DNA of 64,000 nucleotides from Larix kaempferi (GCA_027924585.1 BSBM01000361.1:63703501-63767500), one strand, 5' to 3'; shown: positions 34,046 through 46,648, counted from the stretch's first letter. A program made the numbers and translations. The notes: generated by a model from the sequence alone, not told the origin.

Positions 34046-34573
34046 TGTTAGTTTTTTAACATTTAATTCAATATGATCTAGGATCGTATCTTAGAGAATA
34101 ACAAGCACAGCAAATCAATCACAAGAGACAATAGACACAAAGCATTTCACCAGGGAAACCATAAAGGAGAAAACCCCGCAACTTCCTAAAAGATAGAATG
34201 AGCAATAGTAAAAAACCCCAAAACAAAGAGATAGACTCCAACAGCTCCTCCTCCTCCACTTGTGCGAACATATCTCTCTCTCACTTATGCACAATGAGTA
34301 AGTGAGTGAATGAGTGAGTAAATGCGAGAGTCGCACTATCTATTTATAGTTTACTTCACTTGCCTTTTACCCTACTGGGTCGACTTCTCCTAGGAGAGTC
34401 TAATAACCCATAACAACCTAACTCTGGGCCGACCCCACTAGGGGAATCTAATAACCCACTCTAGTACAATGATAACCTTCCCGATCGGAGGAATGAAACC
34501 TCTCCGTCGGAAGTATACTGACAATATAAAATATACAAGTGAAATACATTCTGAAGTTACAAATACATCAACA
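34046..34573 (-). repeat. 3' LTR of element E
   Basis: 528 bp. About 45 bp longer than the other LTR, which lacks a segment corresponding to about 34,470-34,530. Contains a GTGAGTGAATGAG simple repeat near 34,295 and minus-strand ACTATAAATAG at 34,341-34,351 as TATA box. Confidence 0.9.
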
Positions 34574-34805
34574 CTTAACTAGGAAGGTATTCTCTTGACA
34601 CAGTTCATCGGCACAAGTCTTCATCACTGGATCATCATCAAAGTTGTATCATCATCGTCACTGCTGCTGCTATCTCGATCATCAATCTCCATTCTACTCG
34701 TCATAGGAAGTTCTACAGAGCCAACCCTTTTTCATGCTGGATGTAGGCCTAGCCTTCATGTAGGTCTTCATCATCTCTGCGAGCAAGCCATCAAGTAGGT
34801 ACATC

Positions 34806-35396
34806 TTAGGACTGATTACACTGCCTCTGCAAAACCTGCAAGATCTCCCAGGACTAATTATATGCCACTACAAAACCTGAAGGAGCATCCCAGGACTGAT
34901 TATATGCCTCTGCAAAACCTGTGTACCCTACTATCACCTCATCATCTTCAGATCATCTCATCGTCAACGAAGCACAGCCCAGATGCATACAACACAGCAC
35001 TTACACTCACTAGCATGGAAGGACTTTCCTATCACCATCCGGGAAAGGCTTAGCAATTACATCAACGACCATGGAAGGACTAACCTCTGACCATGTCCGA
35101 AAAGCTTCAGGAATTACATCAACGGCCATGGAAGGACTAACCTCTGACCATGTCGGAAAAGCTCGGCAATTACATCAACGACCTGGAAGGACTTTCCTCT
35201 GACCATGTCGAAAAAGCCTCAGCAATCACATCAACGACCATGGAAGGACTAACCTCCGACCATGTCGGAAAAGCCTAGCCCAGCCCTTACATCTGCACCA
35301 TGGGAGGACTTTCCTACCACCATGTGAGAATGGCCCAGCCCTTACATCTACACCATAGGAGGACTTTCCTACCACTATGTGAGAATGGCCCATGTG
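34806..35396 (-). repeat. Minisatellite in E between RNase H and 3' LTR
   Basis: About six or seven copies of a roughly 56-60-bp unit with core ACATCAACGACCATGGAAGG (from 34,980), preceded by two to three copies of a different unit with core CCAGGACTGATTATATGCC. It lies in the 3' untranslated part of E. The units vary, so the array is not brand new. Confidence 0.75.
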
Positions 35397-35417
35397 CATA
35401 TGCGTCTTCCAGACTCA

Positions 35418-35810
35418 TCACTTCCCCTTGGAAGGAACCTCGATCTGAAGTACACCAAGCTTCTCTTTGAAGTACTTGAACTTCACTTTGGCCAGCGGCT
35501 TGGTCAACACATCAGTTATCTGCTCGTCTGTCGCAACATACTGGAGCTTCACTACTCCTCTCTGCACCATATCCCTGATATAGTGGTACTTGATCTCAAT
35601 GTGCTTCGACTTGTCATGGAACACCGGGTTCTCAGACAACTTTACACAACTCTGGTTATTGCAATATATACAAGTCGCGTCCAAGTGGAGATCAAACAAA
35701 TCAGACAGTAGCTTCCTTAGCCATACTGCCCCACAACTAGCCGAACAAGCTGAGACATACTCTGCTTCGGCTGTACTCAGTGCCACACAGGACTGCTTCC
35801 TGCTAAACAA
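35418..35810 (-). pseudogene. Copia RNase H C-terminal part
   Basis: About 130 residues in a different frame from the upstream RT part, with ALSTAEAEY (RNase H acidic site), YCNNQSCVKLSENPVFHDKS and the usual HYIRDMV...TKPLAK end of copia Pol. A frameshift near 35,810 separates it from the rest. Confidence 0.9.
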
Positions 35811-36249
35811 AGATCACACATGATCCCATACTAAAGCAGCACCCCGAAGTGCTCTTCCTATCAATGGCACTGCCTGCCCAATCCGAATCAACATAACCCT
35901 CCAGGTTAATCTTTTGATTCGTATCATATTTGAGCCCATAATCAACCGTACCCTTCAGGTACCTTAGAATATGCTTTGCAGCAATCAAGTGAACATGTCT
36001 CGGATCCGTCAGGAACTGGCTCAATGTGTTCACAGCAAAGCAAATATCTGGTCTCGTATTCGTCAGGTACATCAATGACCCAATCATCTGACGATACATC
36101 GTGGCATCAACCGACTCTGATGAAGCATCACTCAATAGCTTCAGGTTCGATGCCATAGGTGTGGCCATGGCCTTGCATTCCATCATCCCAAACCGCTTTA
36201 GCATCTCTACTGCATACTTCCCTTCCCTAAGGAAGATCCCATTCGTACT
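35803..36249 (-). pseudogene. Copia RT end and RNase H start
   Basis: Continues the RT ORF after a single TAG codon at about 36,247-36,249. Contains YRQMIGSLMYLTNTRPDICF and YVDSDWAGS motifs, typical of copia connection and RNase H domains. Confidence 0.9.
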
Positions 36250-37329
36250 CTACCACACCTCCATGCCTAGAAAATAGTGCATCATACCCAAGTCCTTCAT
36301 CTCGAACTCGGCAGCAAGCTTCCTCTTCGTATCAACAATCAACCCATCCTCACCTGTCACAAGTAGGTCATCTACATACAGTAGGAGTATCACTGGATTG
36401 TCTTCCTCAACCTTGTAGTAAAGGTTGGAATCCTCTTTACTCTTGGTAAAGCCCAAACTAGTCAGGAAGTTGTCTATCCTGCCATACCACCTCCTGGATG
36501 CTTGTTTCAAACCGTACAAGGCTTTCTTCAGTTTGCACACATGAGTCTCCATGTCATGTGTCTGAAACCCGAGTGGCTGCTCCACATATACTTCCTCTTC
36601 CACTACACCATTCAAGAATGTTGTCTTGACATCCATCTGGTTTATCTTCCATTCCATCACTGCAGCCAGAGCAAGTACTGATCTAATGGAAGTATATCTA
36701 GCTATAGGTGCAAATGTCTCCTCATAGTCTATTCCTTCTTTCTGGGAGGAGCCATGTGCCACAAATCTTGCCTTGTATTTCTCTATGCTGCCATCTGCAA
36801 CATGCTTGATCTTGTAGATCCATTTGGAAGTCACAACAGACTTCCCTACTGGTCTCGGGACCACATCCCAGACATCATTCTTCACGATCGACTGGTACTC
36901 CTCAATCATGGCATCCTTCCATTCTTTCTTCTCAGCTGCTTCCTCATAGTTGGAAGGCTCTTTGTCAATGATGTCACATAGCAAGGCTACATAACTGGAA
37001 AATGTTCTCGGCCTCTTGCTTTCTCTATGCATTCCTTCTGGAGCACCATATCTCTCTGCATCTTGAATTGCTTCTCGCACCCATGTTGGTTTCCTCTTGT
37101 GAGAATTCTTCTCACGTGGTGGATCTACAGGATCCTGTGGATCTTCTATCTCACAATCTTCTTCTGGATTTATTTCATTCATTGTTGTATCTCGATTCTT
37201 GGGTACTTCTAGTTCTTCAATGTCTTCAACAAGTAATTTTCTGGATTTGTTGTATGTTGAGTCTTCGAAACAAATCTCTTTTGTAGGTAATGGTACAGGA
37301 TCTTTCCTACAAGACAAGTTCAATTGCAT
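36250..37329 (-). pseudogene. Copia reverse transcriptase (RVT_2)
   Basis: Longest piece of E Pol, about 359 residues from a methionine at 37,329. It starts in the variable linker before RT, then shows KARFVAHGSSQKEGIDYEE, QMDVKTTFLNG, LKKALYGLKQASRRWY and the catalytic LLYVDDLLVTG (YVDD at 36,367-36,378). The RT core looks complete; a TAG stop then cuts it before RNase H. Upstream, D4 and a non-coding stretch stand where integrase should be. It would copy RNA into DNA within virus-like particles if intact. Confidence 0.93.
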
Positions 37330-37339
37330 GATTAGGAGC

Positions 37340-40300
37340 TGTTATCACACAACTTGTAGTTGCCCCTAGAGGTATCCCATCCGGGACGGTAGAGGAGACA
37401 GGCAACTAAAGAGGTGACCCAAGAGATGCCACGGTTCCCAATGCAATATGGGAGTCACGTCAACCGAGGCACTCTTCGCTTTAGGTCAAGGTGTAACTAG
37501 ACCAAGGGGGAGACCCTATACCCCAATCACAGTTGATTGGATCCAAACAAAGGTTTCTAAGGGTAGGTAAATGATGAGTTACGGAAACCAATGCAAGGCT
37601 AAGTGGGCCTAAGAGTTAAGGAATGGTTGAAGGTGGTGTAATGGATAGTTAGTGTTTCAACCTATGTATGGTTTAGGCCACTTGATGGGGTATGATTACT
37701 AGTTATAGTACCATGTGTTTGCACATGTGGGTCTTGTTTTCTTGGGAAGTGTGAAATGGTTTTAGGTGGGCCCACAAGGTGAAGTCAAGAGTGATGTTGA
37801 TACTATAGGTTAGGTATAGGCTAGATCTATAAGTTGGAGTTGGTTCTAGGAGTACCCATGTGCTAGATCTAGGGTTTGACACAAATCCCAAGGAGTGCGA
37901 CTTGCTTGGAGAAGGACTAGTGCCTTGTTAGATGGGCTAATGGGGTCAAGAAGTATGTCAAAGTGTAGATCGGGACCCCTAGAAGCCAAGTCAAGTGGAT
38001 TGAAGGAGATCCAATGGTTGGATCTTACTAGATCTAGGTTTTTAAGTGATTACCCTAAGTGGACCACAATCCCTTGAAACAAGGAATGCAACCCCCAAGG
38101 TGGATCGTGACAAAAAGACAGTATGGACCTAGGTTTCAAGGCATGGGGATTCCAAATCCACGAAAAACTCAAACACCCACCTCCTAGAAGTGGACCAACT
38201 CAAATCTTCAAGGGGGTGCGACTTGCTCAAGGAAGGCCAAAAAATGGGTTTGGTGGACCAAATCAAGTCCAATGGCCACCAAATTGTAGATCCGGGATGC
38301 TAGTGTCCCGATCTATGTATGGTCAAAATTTCAAGTGAACCCAATGGCTAGATCTTAGTAGATCTGAGTTTTAAGATGCCAAGAGAATCAAAAGGGGGTT
38401 TTAACCCCTTAAAACATGGAGAGATGTCCACAAGGTAGTTTTCACCAAAGTAAAGATGTGGGTATAGGTTATCAAGTGTCTAGAATCCAAATCAAGTGGG
38501 ATCTCACCTACGCATGTGCTAGATCTAACCCAACAAGCTTCTCTTAGGAAGATCGATTTAGGTTCAAGAGGGCTTTTTGCATTGAAAAGTGTGTCAATTT
38601 TTAGCCAATCACCACCAAACTATAGATCCAAATAGGGGTGGATCCTATAGAGGTGGGTTCTTAATATCTTTTCAATTGCAAGGCTAGATCTAAGTAGATC
38701 TGAAACATACCAAAAACAAGGGTTTTAATTTGATTAGGTTTTTTTTATGATCTAGAAATTATGGAAGATTCAAGGAAGAGAAGATCATACCTCTTGGAAC
38801 ATACCTGGATGAAGAGATGAATGCTAGTTGAGACGAGGATTACTTTGCCAAAGATCAAATGGAGAATTGTTGAAGCCCTCTTGCCAAATCGATTTTTCCA
38901 AGCCACATGTGATTCCTTCTAACCTGTCAAGCCAAGGAGCAAAGCATCAATCAGTTTAACAAATTGAAGGTAGATACAAGCAAGAGAGAGAGAAACATAG
39001 AATAGTTGACACAAAGGCAAAACTACTCCCTGTTACACCAAAGCGACTTCTTCCAAGATTGAAGGGCAAGCCTCCCCACCAATTCGCCCTTGTCCAAAAT
39101 CGCCCTCTTAACCTGTAAATAAAATATGGCAAATATGCAAGATAGCTACAATAGATCCTCCAGTGCAATGGACAATAGCATTTACAATCGAAACAACCAA
39201 CATCCACTCCAATCCAAGCATGTACTCCAAAAGATAGAAATTTTATTCCAAGAGCCAAGAGCCAAAAATCTCTAGATGAATTTTACAATGAGAGGCTCCC
39301 TCCTTAAATAGGATGGGGAGAGAGTACAATCCTAACCACTTTTTACATGAGTGGCTAAGATTAAAAGATCTCAAGATCTAATCAATGGTTGAGATGAGCT
39401 CAACAATAAAATACATGGATCAACCATAAAATATAACAATAACTGGACAAAATCGCCCTAGGAGAGGGGATCCCACCAAATCATGATGACAAAATATCAT
39501 AAGAGGCTTATGGTGGGTCCAAGGGGTAATTTTATCCCTCCTTGGTCAATCCCCATAGCACAATAACCAAAAAAATAATCATGAATGTACCAAATCGTGC
39601 CTCCATAGTGAAGTCGTGGTCCTCAAAAGACCTCAAAAATCCACAGAAAGTGCCATAAGTGATGGATGCGGGCCCCGATGAAGCTGAAACTGCTGGAGAA
39701 GGTGAGGAAGGTCCCGATCTATCATCACTGATCATCCCATGCCATAACTTTGCCTCAGTAGCCCAAATCGATTTCCTCAATAGCCATTTCTACCAATCCT
39801 GAAATGCCTCGGGAAGCGTGAAACTGCCCCAAACAGCCTCCTGGAGTGCTGGCGCTGTCAAGGTGAGGGCACCAGTGTGTCCGGAAGGGGGGTAATATGG
39901 TAAAAACAAGTGGCTGGACCACCCCCTCCATCATCAGCGCCGTAGGTCAACCGGATAAAAGTCATCTCTGCTCCGACAGGGCCTCCAACAGACCAAAACT
40001 GCACTGGGACAGCCTACTGAGGCTCAATCATCACTTTAAGTGCCCGGAACTGAAAACAAACTGTCCCATTGGACTCAGAAGGTCCAAATCTATCCAAGAT
40101 GTGTACTCATACACCATATGAGTCTCTGCATGATCAAAATAAATATCCAATATACCGGAACAAGGCCAATAATAATGCGCTGTACGTATACAAACACTGC
40201 TGTAACCCCAGAATCATCATCATAACCCTGTAGCTGCTGCATAGAGTCATCATGTATGTATACATAGACCATATATCATCTATCCATATCATCATAAGGT

Positions 40301-41896
40301 CCAACATCTCATGTCCCATGGTCTTCCATGGTCAAACTAGGTCTAACCCAGACCAAATATAACTCAGATCATCATCAATAGCTGCTGCAAAGTGTCAAGG
40401 TTAATATATGCTCTACAACTTATTCAAATAACAATTATAACACAGAGTAATCATGACTGGCGATCTAAATCCAAATATATAGTGTCGTTAATTATTATTA
40501 TTACTCAGACTAGACTTTCAGGATCATACTCACTTCATAGTTGTGATCAATTTGCTAGTGAAGGGTGAAGGCTTAAATTAACTGGCTAGGCTAAGGGATG
40601 ACTTAACTGTCTTGACTTTGTGACACTTTGGCAAGGGAAAGGGAATACACCATAGTATATACTGAATGAGCAATAACACAGGGAATGGCGGTGTCTCACA
40701 AATGGATGAGTTGTTTAAAGAGGGTTTATTCACCTTCACAGATGCGCACAATCCATAATACAAATAAGGCCAGCAAATGTTTAGATATAGCTTTTAAGTT
40801 CCATTGCTTTTTGGGCCTGAAGTTTCCATAGCCTTGATCTATGTGTGTTTATAAACACATTGCATAGATTTACATTTATTTTAGGCTTTCTGCTGCAGGT
40901 GTGTTTTTAAGGCACTTGTTTACCTGAGCACTTCTAGGTGTGTCATGGACAGCTTGTTTACCTAGGTATTTATTTTCCACAAGATATAACATTTTATTTT
41001 CATAGCTATTTTCATTTGGCATGCCTTTCATTCATGTGTGTTTAGAAACACATTGCATGAATGGGCTTTTCATACAAGATATAGCATTTCATTTTTCCAG
41101 ATTTTGTATTCATGGCAGCACTAAAAGTTTCAGGTTTAGCCAACACAACTTTAGTGACTAGGGGGAATTCCAAGGAACTCCAACTCACCATAGGTAAGTT
41201 TTGTCACCAACTCAGAGCTGAGACACAATAAACATGGAAGCTCATCCAATACAGAGGCTACGGTGGGGAAAAGATCCTCCATGTCACTAGTCAAGTAGTA
41301 AATCAGGGTGATAAACCAAAAAGGTAGGTAATGGACGGATGGAGACAATGAATGATGGAGCCGACACTAGCAAGCCAAGGTATGGTGGAATGATCACCTC
41401 TATTCTCCCTAAGGAGGGTAATACCAATGAGTATGAATAGTGAACTTCTAAGTCTGAGTAGGGACAATAATATATATATAATAAGATCAACCAGGTCCGC
41501 ATATCTATATGATCGCCAGATCATGACACTAAGTGCTAAGACATGCTATAAGAATAAGTATAAAAGCAATATAACCATAATCACAATGATATACCTGCTG
41601 AGTCATATACCTGAATGCTCATCAACCTGTACCATCATCTGTCCTCTGAAACTGCTGCTGTAACTCTGGGCACTACTGACTGCTCTGTACCCAAGGTATA
41701 ATGGCTACATCGGTCATCTCTCTGAGTGTCCTGAGACTCAGTCATGGCATAGGGAATACATATGCTGTCCAAAATCTGATAGTGATCCATAGATAGCTGC
41801 TCATCTCATCATCTCAAAGTAAAGGAACTGGCTGTAATGTGCTCTGGAATCTGAAAAATAATGTATGGTAGCCCGGCTACTATATATGTGATAACA
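37340..41896 (-). mobile_element. D4: D-family solo LTR inserted in E
   Basis: 4,557 bp between TGTTATCAC and GTGATAACA, TSDs GGAGC at 37,335-37,339 and 41,897-41,901 identical. Reverse complement of D1 along its length. It keeps the uninterrupted version of the A target site (GGCTG at 39,912-39,916). U3 contains palindromes such as TGTGTTTATAAACACA near 40,844. No internal region. Confidence 0.9.
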
Positions 41897-41901
41897 GGAG
41901 C

Positions 41902-42357
41902 ATCTCATAGTTTACAGAACAATATCTTACACATAAAGACATATGTCATATAGTCATGCAATTATCTTAGCCAATGCTTCAATACAACATTCATCCATAT
42001 CCGTAACCTTCTAGATGCCTTCCATTTCTACCAGAACATTGTTAAGAGTGTGCACTATTCCCAACATATCAGCAAAAAGGTTTCATACTAGATAAGTAGC
42101 AATGGAATGTTGTACAGTGCCAGAGGCCACTTACCCATCACATGCATATTAGTAGTATACTGTTCATTAATGCAAATATCCTAATATGCATAATACACAA
42201 CCTAAATCTAGGAACATAAGTATGAACAATATTATTTAAATAATCAAATATACAAGAAATGACAATTCAAATACTTATCTTTGTTTGTTGGGTGGACTCC
42301 GTCTTAATCTTTGCTTCTTTGCAGGAACTACCGGAGTCTCCAACAAAGTGTTCTTCT
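41902..42357 (-). other. Non-coding stretch in E where integrase should be
   Basis: About 456 bp between the end of the protease/pre-integrase ORF and D4, with only 10 more bp before the RT ORF. The copia integrase core needs roughly 1 kb, and no DDE motifs are visible. The sequence is AT-rich with stops in all frames. On the minus strand it holds a GGTAAGTGG and, at the RT side, a CTTGTCTTGTAG that resemble splice sites. Confidence 0.6.
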
Positions 42358-43143
42358 TCATCGTCTGAGTCTGAGGTCATGTGCCTTCCTTGATTTATTC
42401 ATCAATGCTTGTCCAGGTTGTCCCTTCAACTTGTGCAAGCCTCCCTCTTGCTCTCCAATCACAACTGCATCATTTATGGTCTTTCCTTTAGGCCAAATAA
42501 GAACTTGGCCATCTACAAATGCAACCCTCATACCTTTTGCATCCAATGCAGATATGGAGAGAAGGTTCTTCTTTAGTCCTAGTACAAATAGAACATCTTT
42601 CATCTTCGTAGACTTTCCTGAGTCTAGCTTATAAGAGGCTTCCCCACTTCCTTTTATAAGATACTGGTAGTCATCCTCAAGTTTCACTTTGTGGGGTGAC
42701 TCATGTTCAGAGAGATTCATAAAGGATTCCTTGAATCCAGTCATATGCTTGGAAGCCCCACTATCTATAAGCCAATCATTGCTTCCATGTGTAACAGTTC
42801 CTGTGAGAGCATAAATCAAAACATACTTTTCATCGCTTGAAGAATCTTCACTTTCTTCTCTAAATCTCTTCCTGGGAGGTTCATCATCCTCTGCAGTGTG
42901 AGCATGATGTCTTCTTTTGTTGTTCTTCTTCTTGTGGGAGCTGCTTTTGTTCCTGGGACAATCTCTGGAATAGTGTCCCATCTCAACACAAGTATAGCAT
43001 CGAATGGTGGATATATCTCTTCGGGATCTGAAGTTATCCCTCTGATTTTGGTGATAGGGTTTACCCTTCTTGTGATGAGGATGCTCCCTCTTGTTGTTAT
43101 TCTTCCTGGTGTGTATTATGAGAGCTTGGTCTTCACTACCCAT
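42358..43143 (-). pseudogene. Copia Gag end, zinc knuckle and protease
   Basis: About 261 residues. CCHC knuckle CYTCVEMGHYSRDC at about 42,958-42,999, a basic Lys/Arg/His-rich stretch, then the aspartic protease start DWLIDSGASKHMTG at about 42,740-42,779 and the start of a GAG-pre-integrase domain (GGLHKLKG). The ORF ends before the HHCC integrase site. Gag packages RNA and protease matures the polyprotein. Confidence 0.9.
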
Positions 43144-43152
43144 CTTCTCTTC

Positions 43153-43708
43153 TCAGGCTTCTTCTTGTGAGCATTCCTCCCACAACCTACTAAATGTGAT
43201 GAGCTTCTTTCTAGCACAAATTCCATGAATGAAGGAATCCCATGACATAGGGAAACCATTCAAGGTGGTCATCACAATTTCACCATTCTCTATATCTTCT
43301 CCCACAGCTTCAAGTTGTTCTTTTATCTGAAAGACCCTTGTGAAGTAGGATTGCATGGTCTCTGCATTTTGTACTTTAACATTCTTATTGGTTTCGCAAA
43401 GTCATCTTGCGATTTATGTTCTTCCCTTCAAATAGCTTGGTCAAGGAATCAAACATCTCCTTGGGTGTCTTTAGAGAAGACACATGAAGTATGAGATGAT
43501 CTTTGATAGAATCTGCAATGATTCTCTTGGCCTTGACCAAGTTCTTCTTATGTAAGGCCTTAGCCTCATCTCCCTCTGGAATTGGAACCTCTTCACTTAT
43601 GTAGGTGTTCAATTCATTCTCTTCTAGGATTAACCCAATCCTATACTTCCATGCTCAGGAGTTATCAGCCCCTTCAAGCTTATCCTCAAGCTTGGTGTGG
43701 TGAGACAT
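43153..43708 (-). pseudogene. Copia Gag (UBN2-type), broken
   Basis: Starts at an ATG at 43,708 (MSHHTKLEDKLEG), hits an early stop, resumes in another frame with a KAKRIIADSIKDHL region and then YFTRVFQIKEQLEAVGE, TTLNGFPMSWDSF and LWEECSQEEA. These are typical of copia Gag. A TGA at about 43,155 separates it from the zinc-knuckle part. At least two frameshifts and two stops. Confidence 0.85.
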
Positions 43709-44301
43709 CTTAATGAGAAACTCAAATGGAAATAAAAGATTTAGATCTTACCACTTTAACTTGCTGAAACTGGATCTGGAGTTGGCTAGGGTTTGACAGA
43801 GAAACCCTAAAAATCCAAACTTGGAATTTTAAACTTATGTCTGGACAGGGAGATGCAATTGACTAAGGCGAGCAAGCTGGTGTTCTTAGATTTTGAAAAC
43901 TCCAAAAATTGACCCCTCAAAAGTGACTTGCGAATTTCGGATCTGCAACTTCTGTCAAATTCTGGTTTTCTGATCCAAAAACCAAACTAGGATTTTATAG
44001 ATCCCAGGGTTCTACCCAACCAAAAACTTCGATCTTGGTCTCTAAACTTCAATTTTGCTGAGGAGAGCAATCCTATGCTGAGAGCACTCCAAAAATCCAC
44101 TTCTGTCAAAAGCCCTAATTTCCCGCAGCAGTGACGAGCCAAAAAATGAAAATGCTCGGAATCAAATTATGTCTCGACAAAAAGATGCGCCTTCCTTGGG
44201 AGAGTCAGCCTAGCCTCTTGCCTTTGATGATCTGTGGAAAGTGACCCAAAAATTAAGAAGCCCTAGCTTCTGCAGCTGCACAGTGTCTTCTTCTCAGGTT
44301 A

Positions 44302-44313
44302 GCTCTGATACCA
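44302..44313 (-). promoter_or_regulatory. Primer binding site of element E
   Basis: Sense TGGTATCAGAGC, the classic initiator-methionine tRNA PBS of plant copia elements, directly adjoining the LTR end. Confidence 0.95.
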
Positions 44314-44796
44314 TGTTAGTTTTTAACATTTAATTCAATATGATCTAGGATCTTATCTGAGAGAATAACAAGCACAGCAAATCAATCACAAGAGACAATA
44401 GACACAGCATTTCACTGGGGAAACCATAAAAGAGAAAACCTCGCAACTTCCTCAGAGATAGAATGAGCAATAGTACAAAACCCAAAAACAAAGAGATAAA
44501 CTCCAGCAGCTCCTCCTCCTCCACTTGTGCGAACTTGTCTCTCTCTCACTTATGCGCAATGAGTAAGTGAGTGAATGAGTGAGTGAATGACTGAGTAAAT
44601 GAGAGAGTCACACTCTCTATTTATACTTTACTTCACTTGCCTTTTTACCCTATTGGGCTGACTTCTCCTAGGAGAGTCTAATAACCCATAACAACCTAAC
44701 TCTAGTCTGACCCCACTAGGGGAGTCTAATAACTCACTCTAGTACAATATAAAATATACAAGTGAAATACATTCCGAAGTTACAAATACATCAACA
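44314..44796 (-). repeat. 5' LTR of element E
   Basis: 483 bp, same termini as the other LTR, with scattered substitutions and one deletion of about 45 bp near 44,745. Confidence 0.9.
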
Positions 44797-44801
44797 TAAG
44801 G

Positions 44802-46308
44802 TTCTAGCTGACTTCAATGTTTTGTATGAATATAATATGATGCAGATGTTTGCGGGTACTCTGGAAGGAGAGGCTTATTATTGGTTTATTGAGGGCCTTC
44901 CTAGCAAATGTATTACCTCCCTTTCATGCTTCCTAGAAGTTTCTTAAAGCAGTGGCAGTATGTTGATGACAATGTGGAAAGATTCCTTGAAAAATCCTTG
45001 GCTTACTTCTTACCCAAGATAAAATATCACATGGAAGACCCCGAGCCTCCTCGTGTCGTCATGACAGAGAACATTGAATATGTGGAGGTTCCTCTAGCCT
45101 CTCTTACTAAAGAAGAGATTACGCAGCTTATTGAAAAGCAAGGTGTCATTCTCCCTAGAGCACAGTTTGACTTTGAGAGAATGATCCATGATGATCCCAT
45201 TGAAGAGTTTCATGAAGCATCCTTGATTGAGGACATTGTTGAGGACCCTTCTCATTTCACTTTAACAGAAAATATGGAAGATTATGAGTGTTCTCAAGTC
45301 CATTTCAATGATGATGATCATATGTATGTTCCAAACTTACCTGAAGAGGAAGCCATTGCTAAGATTAACAAAGACATTCATGAGGGATCTTTAATTGAGA
45401 CGGTCTTTGACGAGTTTCCTCACATTGCCATGGTAACAAACATTGAAGATTTGGGATTTCAAGATTACTTTAGTGAAGATACCGACATTTGTACTCCTGA
45501 GCCACTTCCTTGAAGAAACTATTACAGAGGCCCTTATTGAAAATGAGGAAGTTTGCAATGTATATAATGATGATGGTTTGGAAGGCTTACTTCCTTATGA
45601 CCTTTTTTTTCTGAAGAGGAGGATTATGAGCATGAAGAAGACAGACATAGCTTGAATTATGATATAAGTGATGAAGAATCCCTCATGACTGGCATAGATG
45701 CTAATGATGATAATTGGACATTTATGGAGAACCCTATATATGCCTCGTCTAAAGAAGAACCTGATGATCCATAATCTCTTGAAGGCATGATTGAAAACCC
45801 CATATATGACATATCCGAGGAAAGAAATTTTGAGTCGAAGTCTCTTGATGGTTTTATTGAAAAACTTATTTATGAGGTGTTTATGGACTTTGAGACCTTG
45901 GGAAATATTTGCATGGAAAAGGAGCATGAATGTTTTACATATGATCAGTGTGAGCCATGCATGAGCATCAACAATGAGAACCTGAAGAATCAATACAATG
46001 AGGATTCATATCAGATACAACTTATTGAAGAGCAGTCTGAGCCATCGTCTCCGTATACAGAGGTTCCTTATGATTTGGAGCAACTTGGGGCTTATGTTTT
46101 CACAGAGAATTATCATCAGAGGATCCCTTCAGATCAACATAATGAAGCAGTTGATTTGCTGCATCATTCTCAGTTTTTTCTCAACCCTATCCAGCCATGG
46201 ATAGAAGAAGCCTGCAAGAGGACTTACCATTTTGGGAAGTGCTTCAAATATCTATCGCATGCCTATGATTTCCCATCCAGAATATCCATACAGGTTTGCA
46301 TATCGTGA
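44802..46308 (+). pseudogene. Gag-like ORF of B, C-terminal part, frameshifted
   Basis: Resumes the frame cut at 34,045 with the retrotransposon Gag core (GTLEGEAYYWFIEGLP at about 44,850-44,900). A frameshift near 44,910-44,946 leads to a second open stretch (to 45,513), which is very acidic with repeated ESLIE/EASLIED-like units. Further breaks follow near 45,500 and 45,780; the last part (45,787-46,308) holds PIQPWIEEACKRTYHFGKC, homologous to the PLQCYIDEACTQSC region of A. Downstream, decayed coding still matches the A C-terminus (LVTKHK, WLH). A WTFMENPIYASS motif at 45,715-45,750 is shared with the ORF at 59,815. No enzyme domains. Confidence 0.7.
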
Positions 46309-46648
46309 ATAAGGTATCCTTGCTTTGGCTGGTAACCAAACACAAGGTGAAAATTTTTTACATTGATGAAATGTTAAGGTGGTTGCATTAGACTTATCAT
46401 TTTACTTAACAGTTTTATTATGACATGCTTAGAGTAGGAAATAAGCTCCTCAAAGTGAGCATTTACTTTCTTCATTTCCTTTTTATTAGTTAGTTTTTCC
46501 TTTTGAATAAAGTAACTTATGTTTCATTGGTTTCTTACAAACACTTGTGCTACTAAAGGGTTTTCTTGTCAAGTTGAGATGTTTTTACAGGTCATAGAAA
46601 CCGGAGATTCTGGTGTTCTCGTATGCTTTCCTTGCCTTAAGACCAGAT

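Larger units (their letters stand above)
34046..44796 (-). mobile_element. Element E: copia LTR retrotransposon, defective, interrupted by D4
   Basis: LTRs 34,046-34,573 and 44,314-44,796, sense TGTTGATGTA...AACTAACA, with TSDs TAAGG at 34,041-34,045 and 44,797-44,801. About 6.2 kb without D4. Order gag, protease, (integrase missing), RT, RNase H is copia type. It has in-frame stops and frameshifts, so it is not autonomous now. Confidence 0.93.

Noticed and set aside
34292-34325. Telomere-like or regulatory GAGTGAATGAGTGAG repeat
   Set aside because: Simple sequence within E LTRs, also at 44,565-44,600; it is not a telomere repeat.
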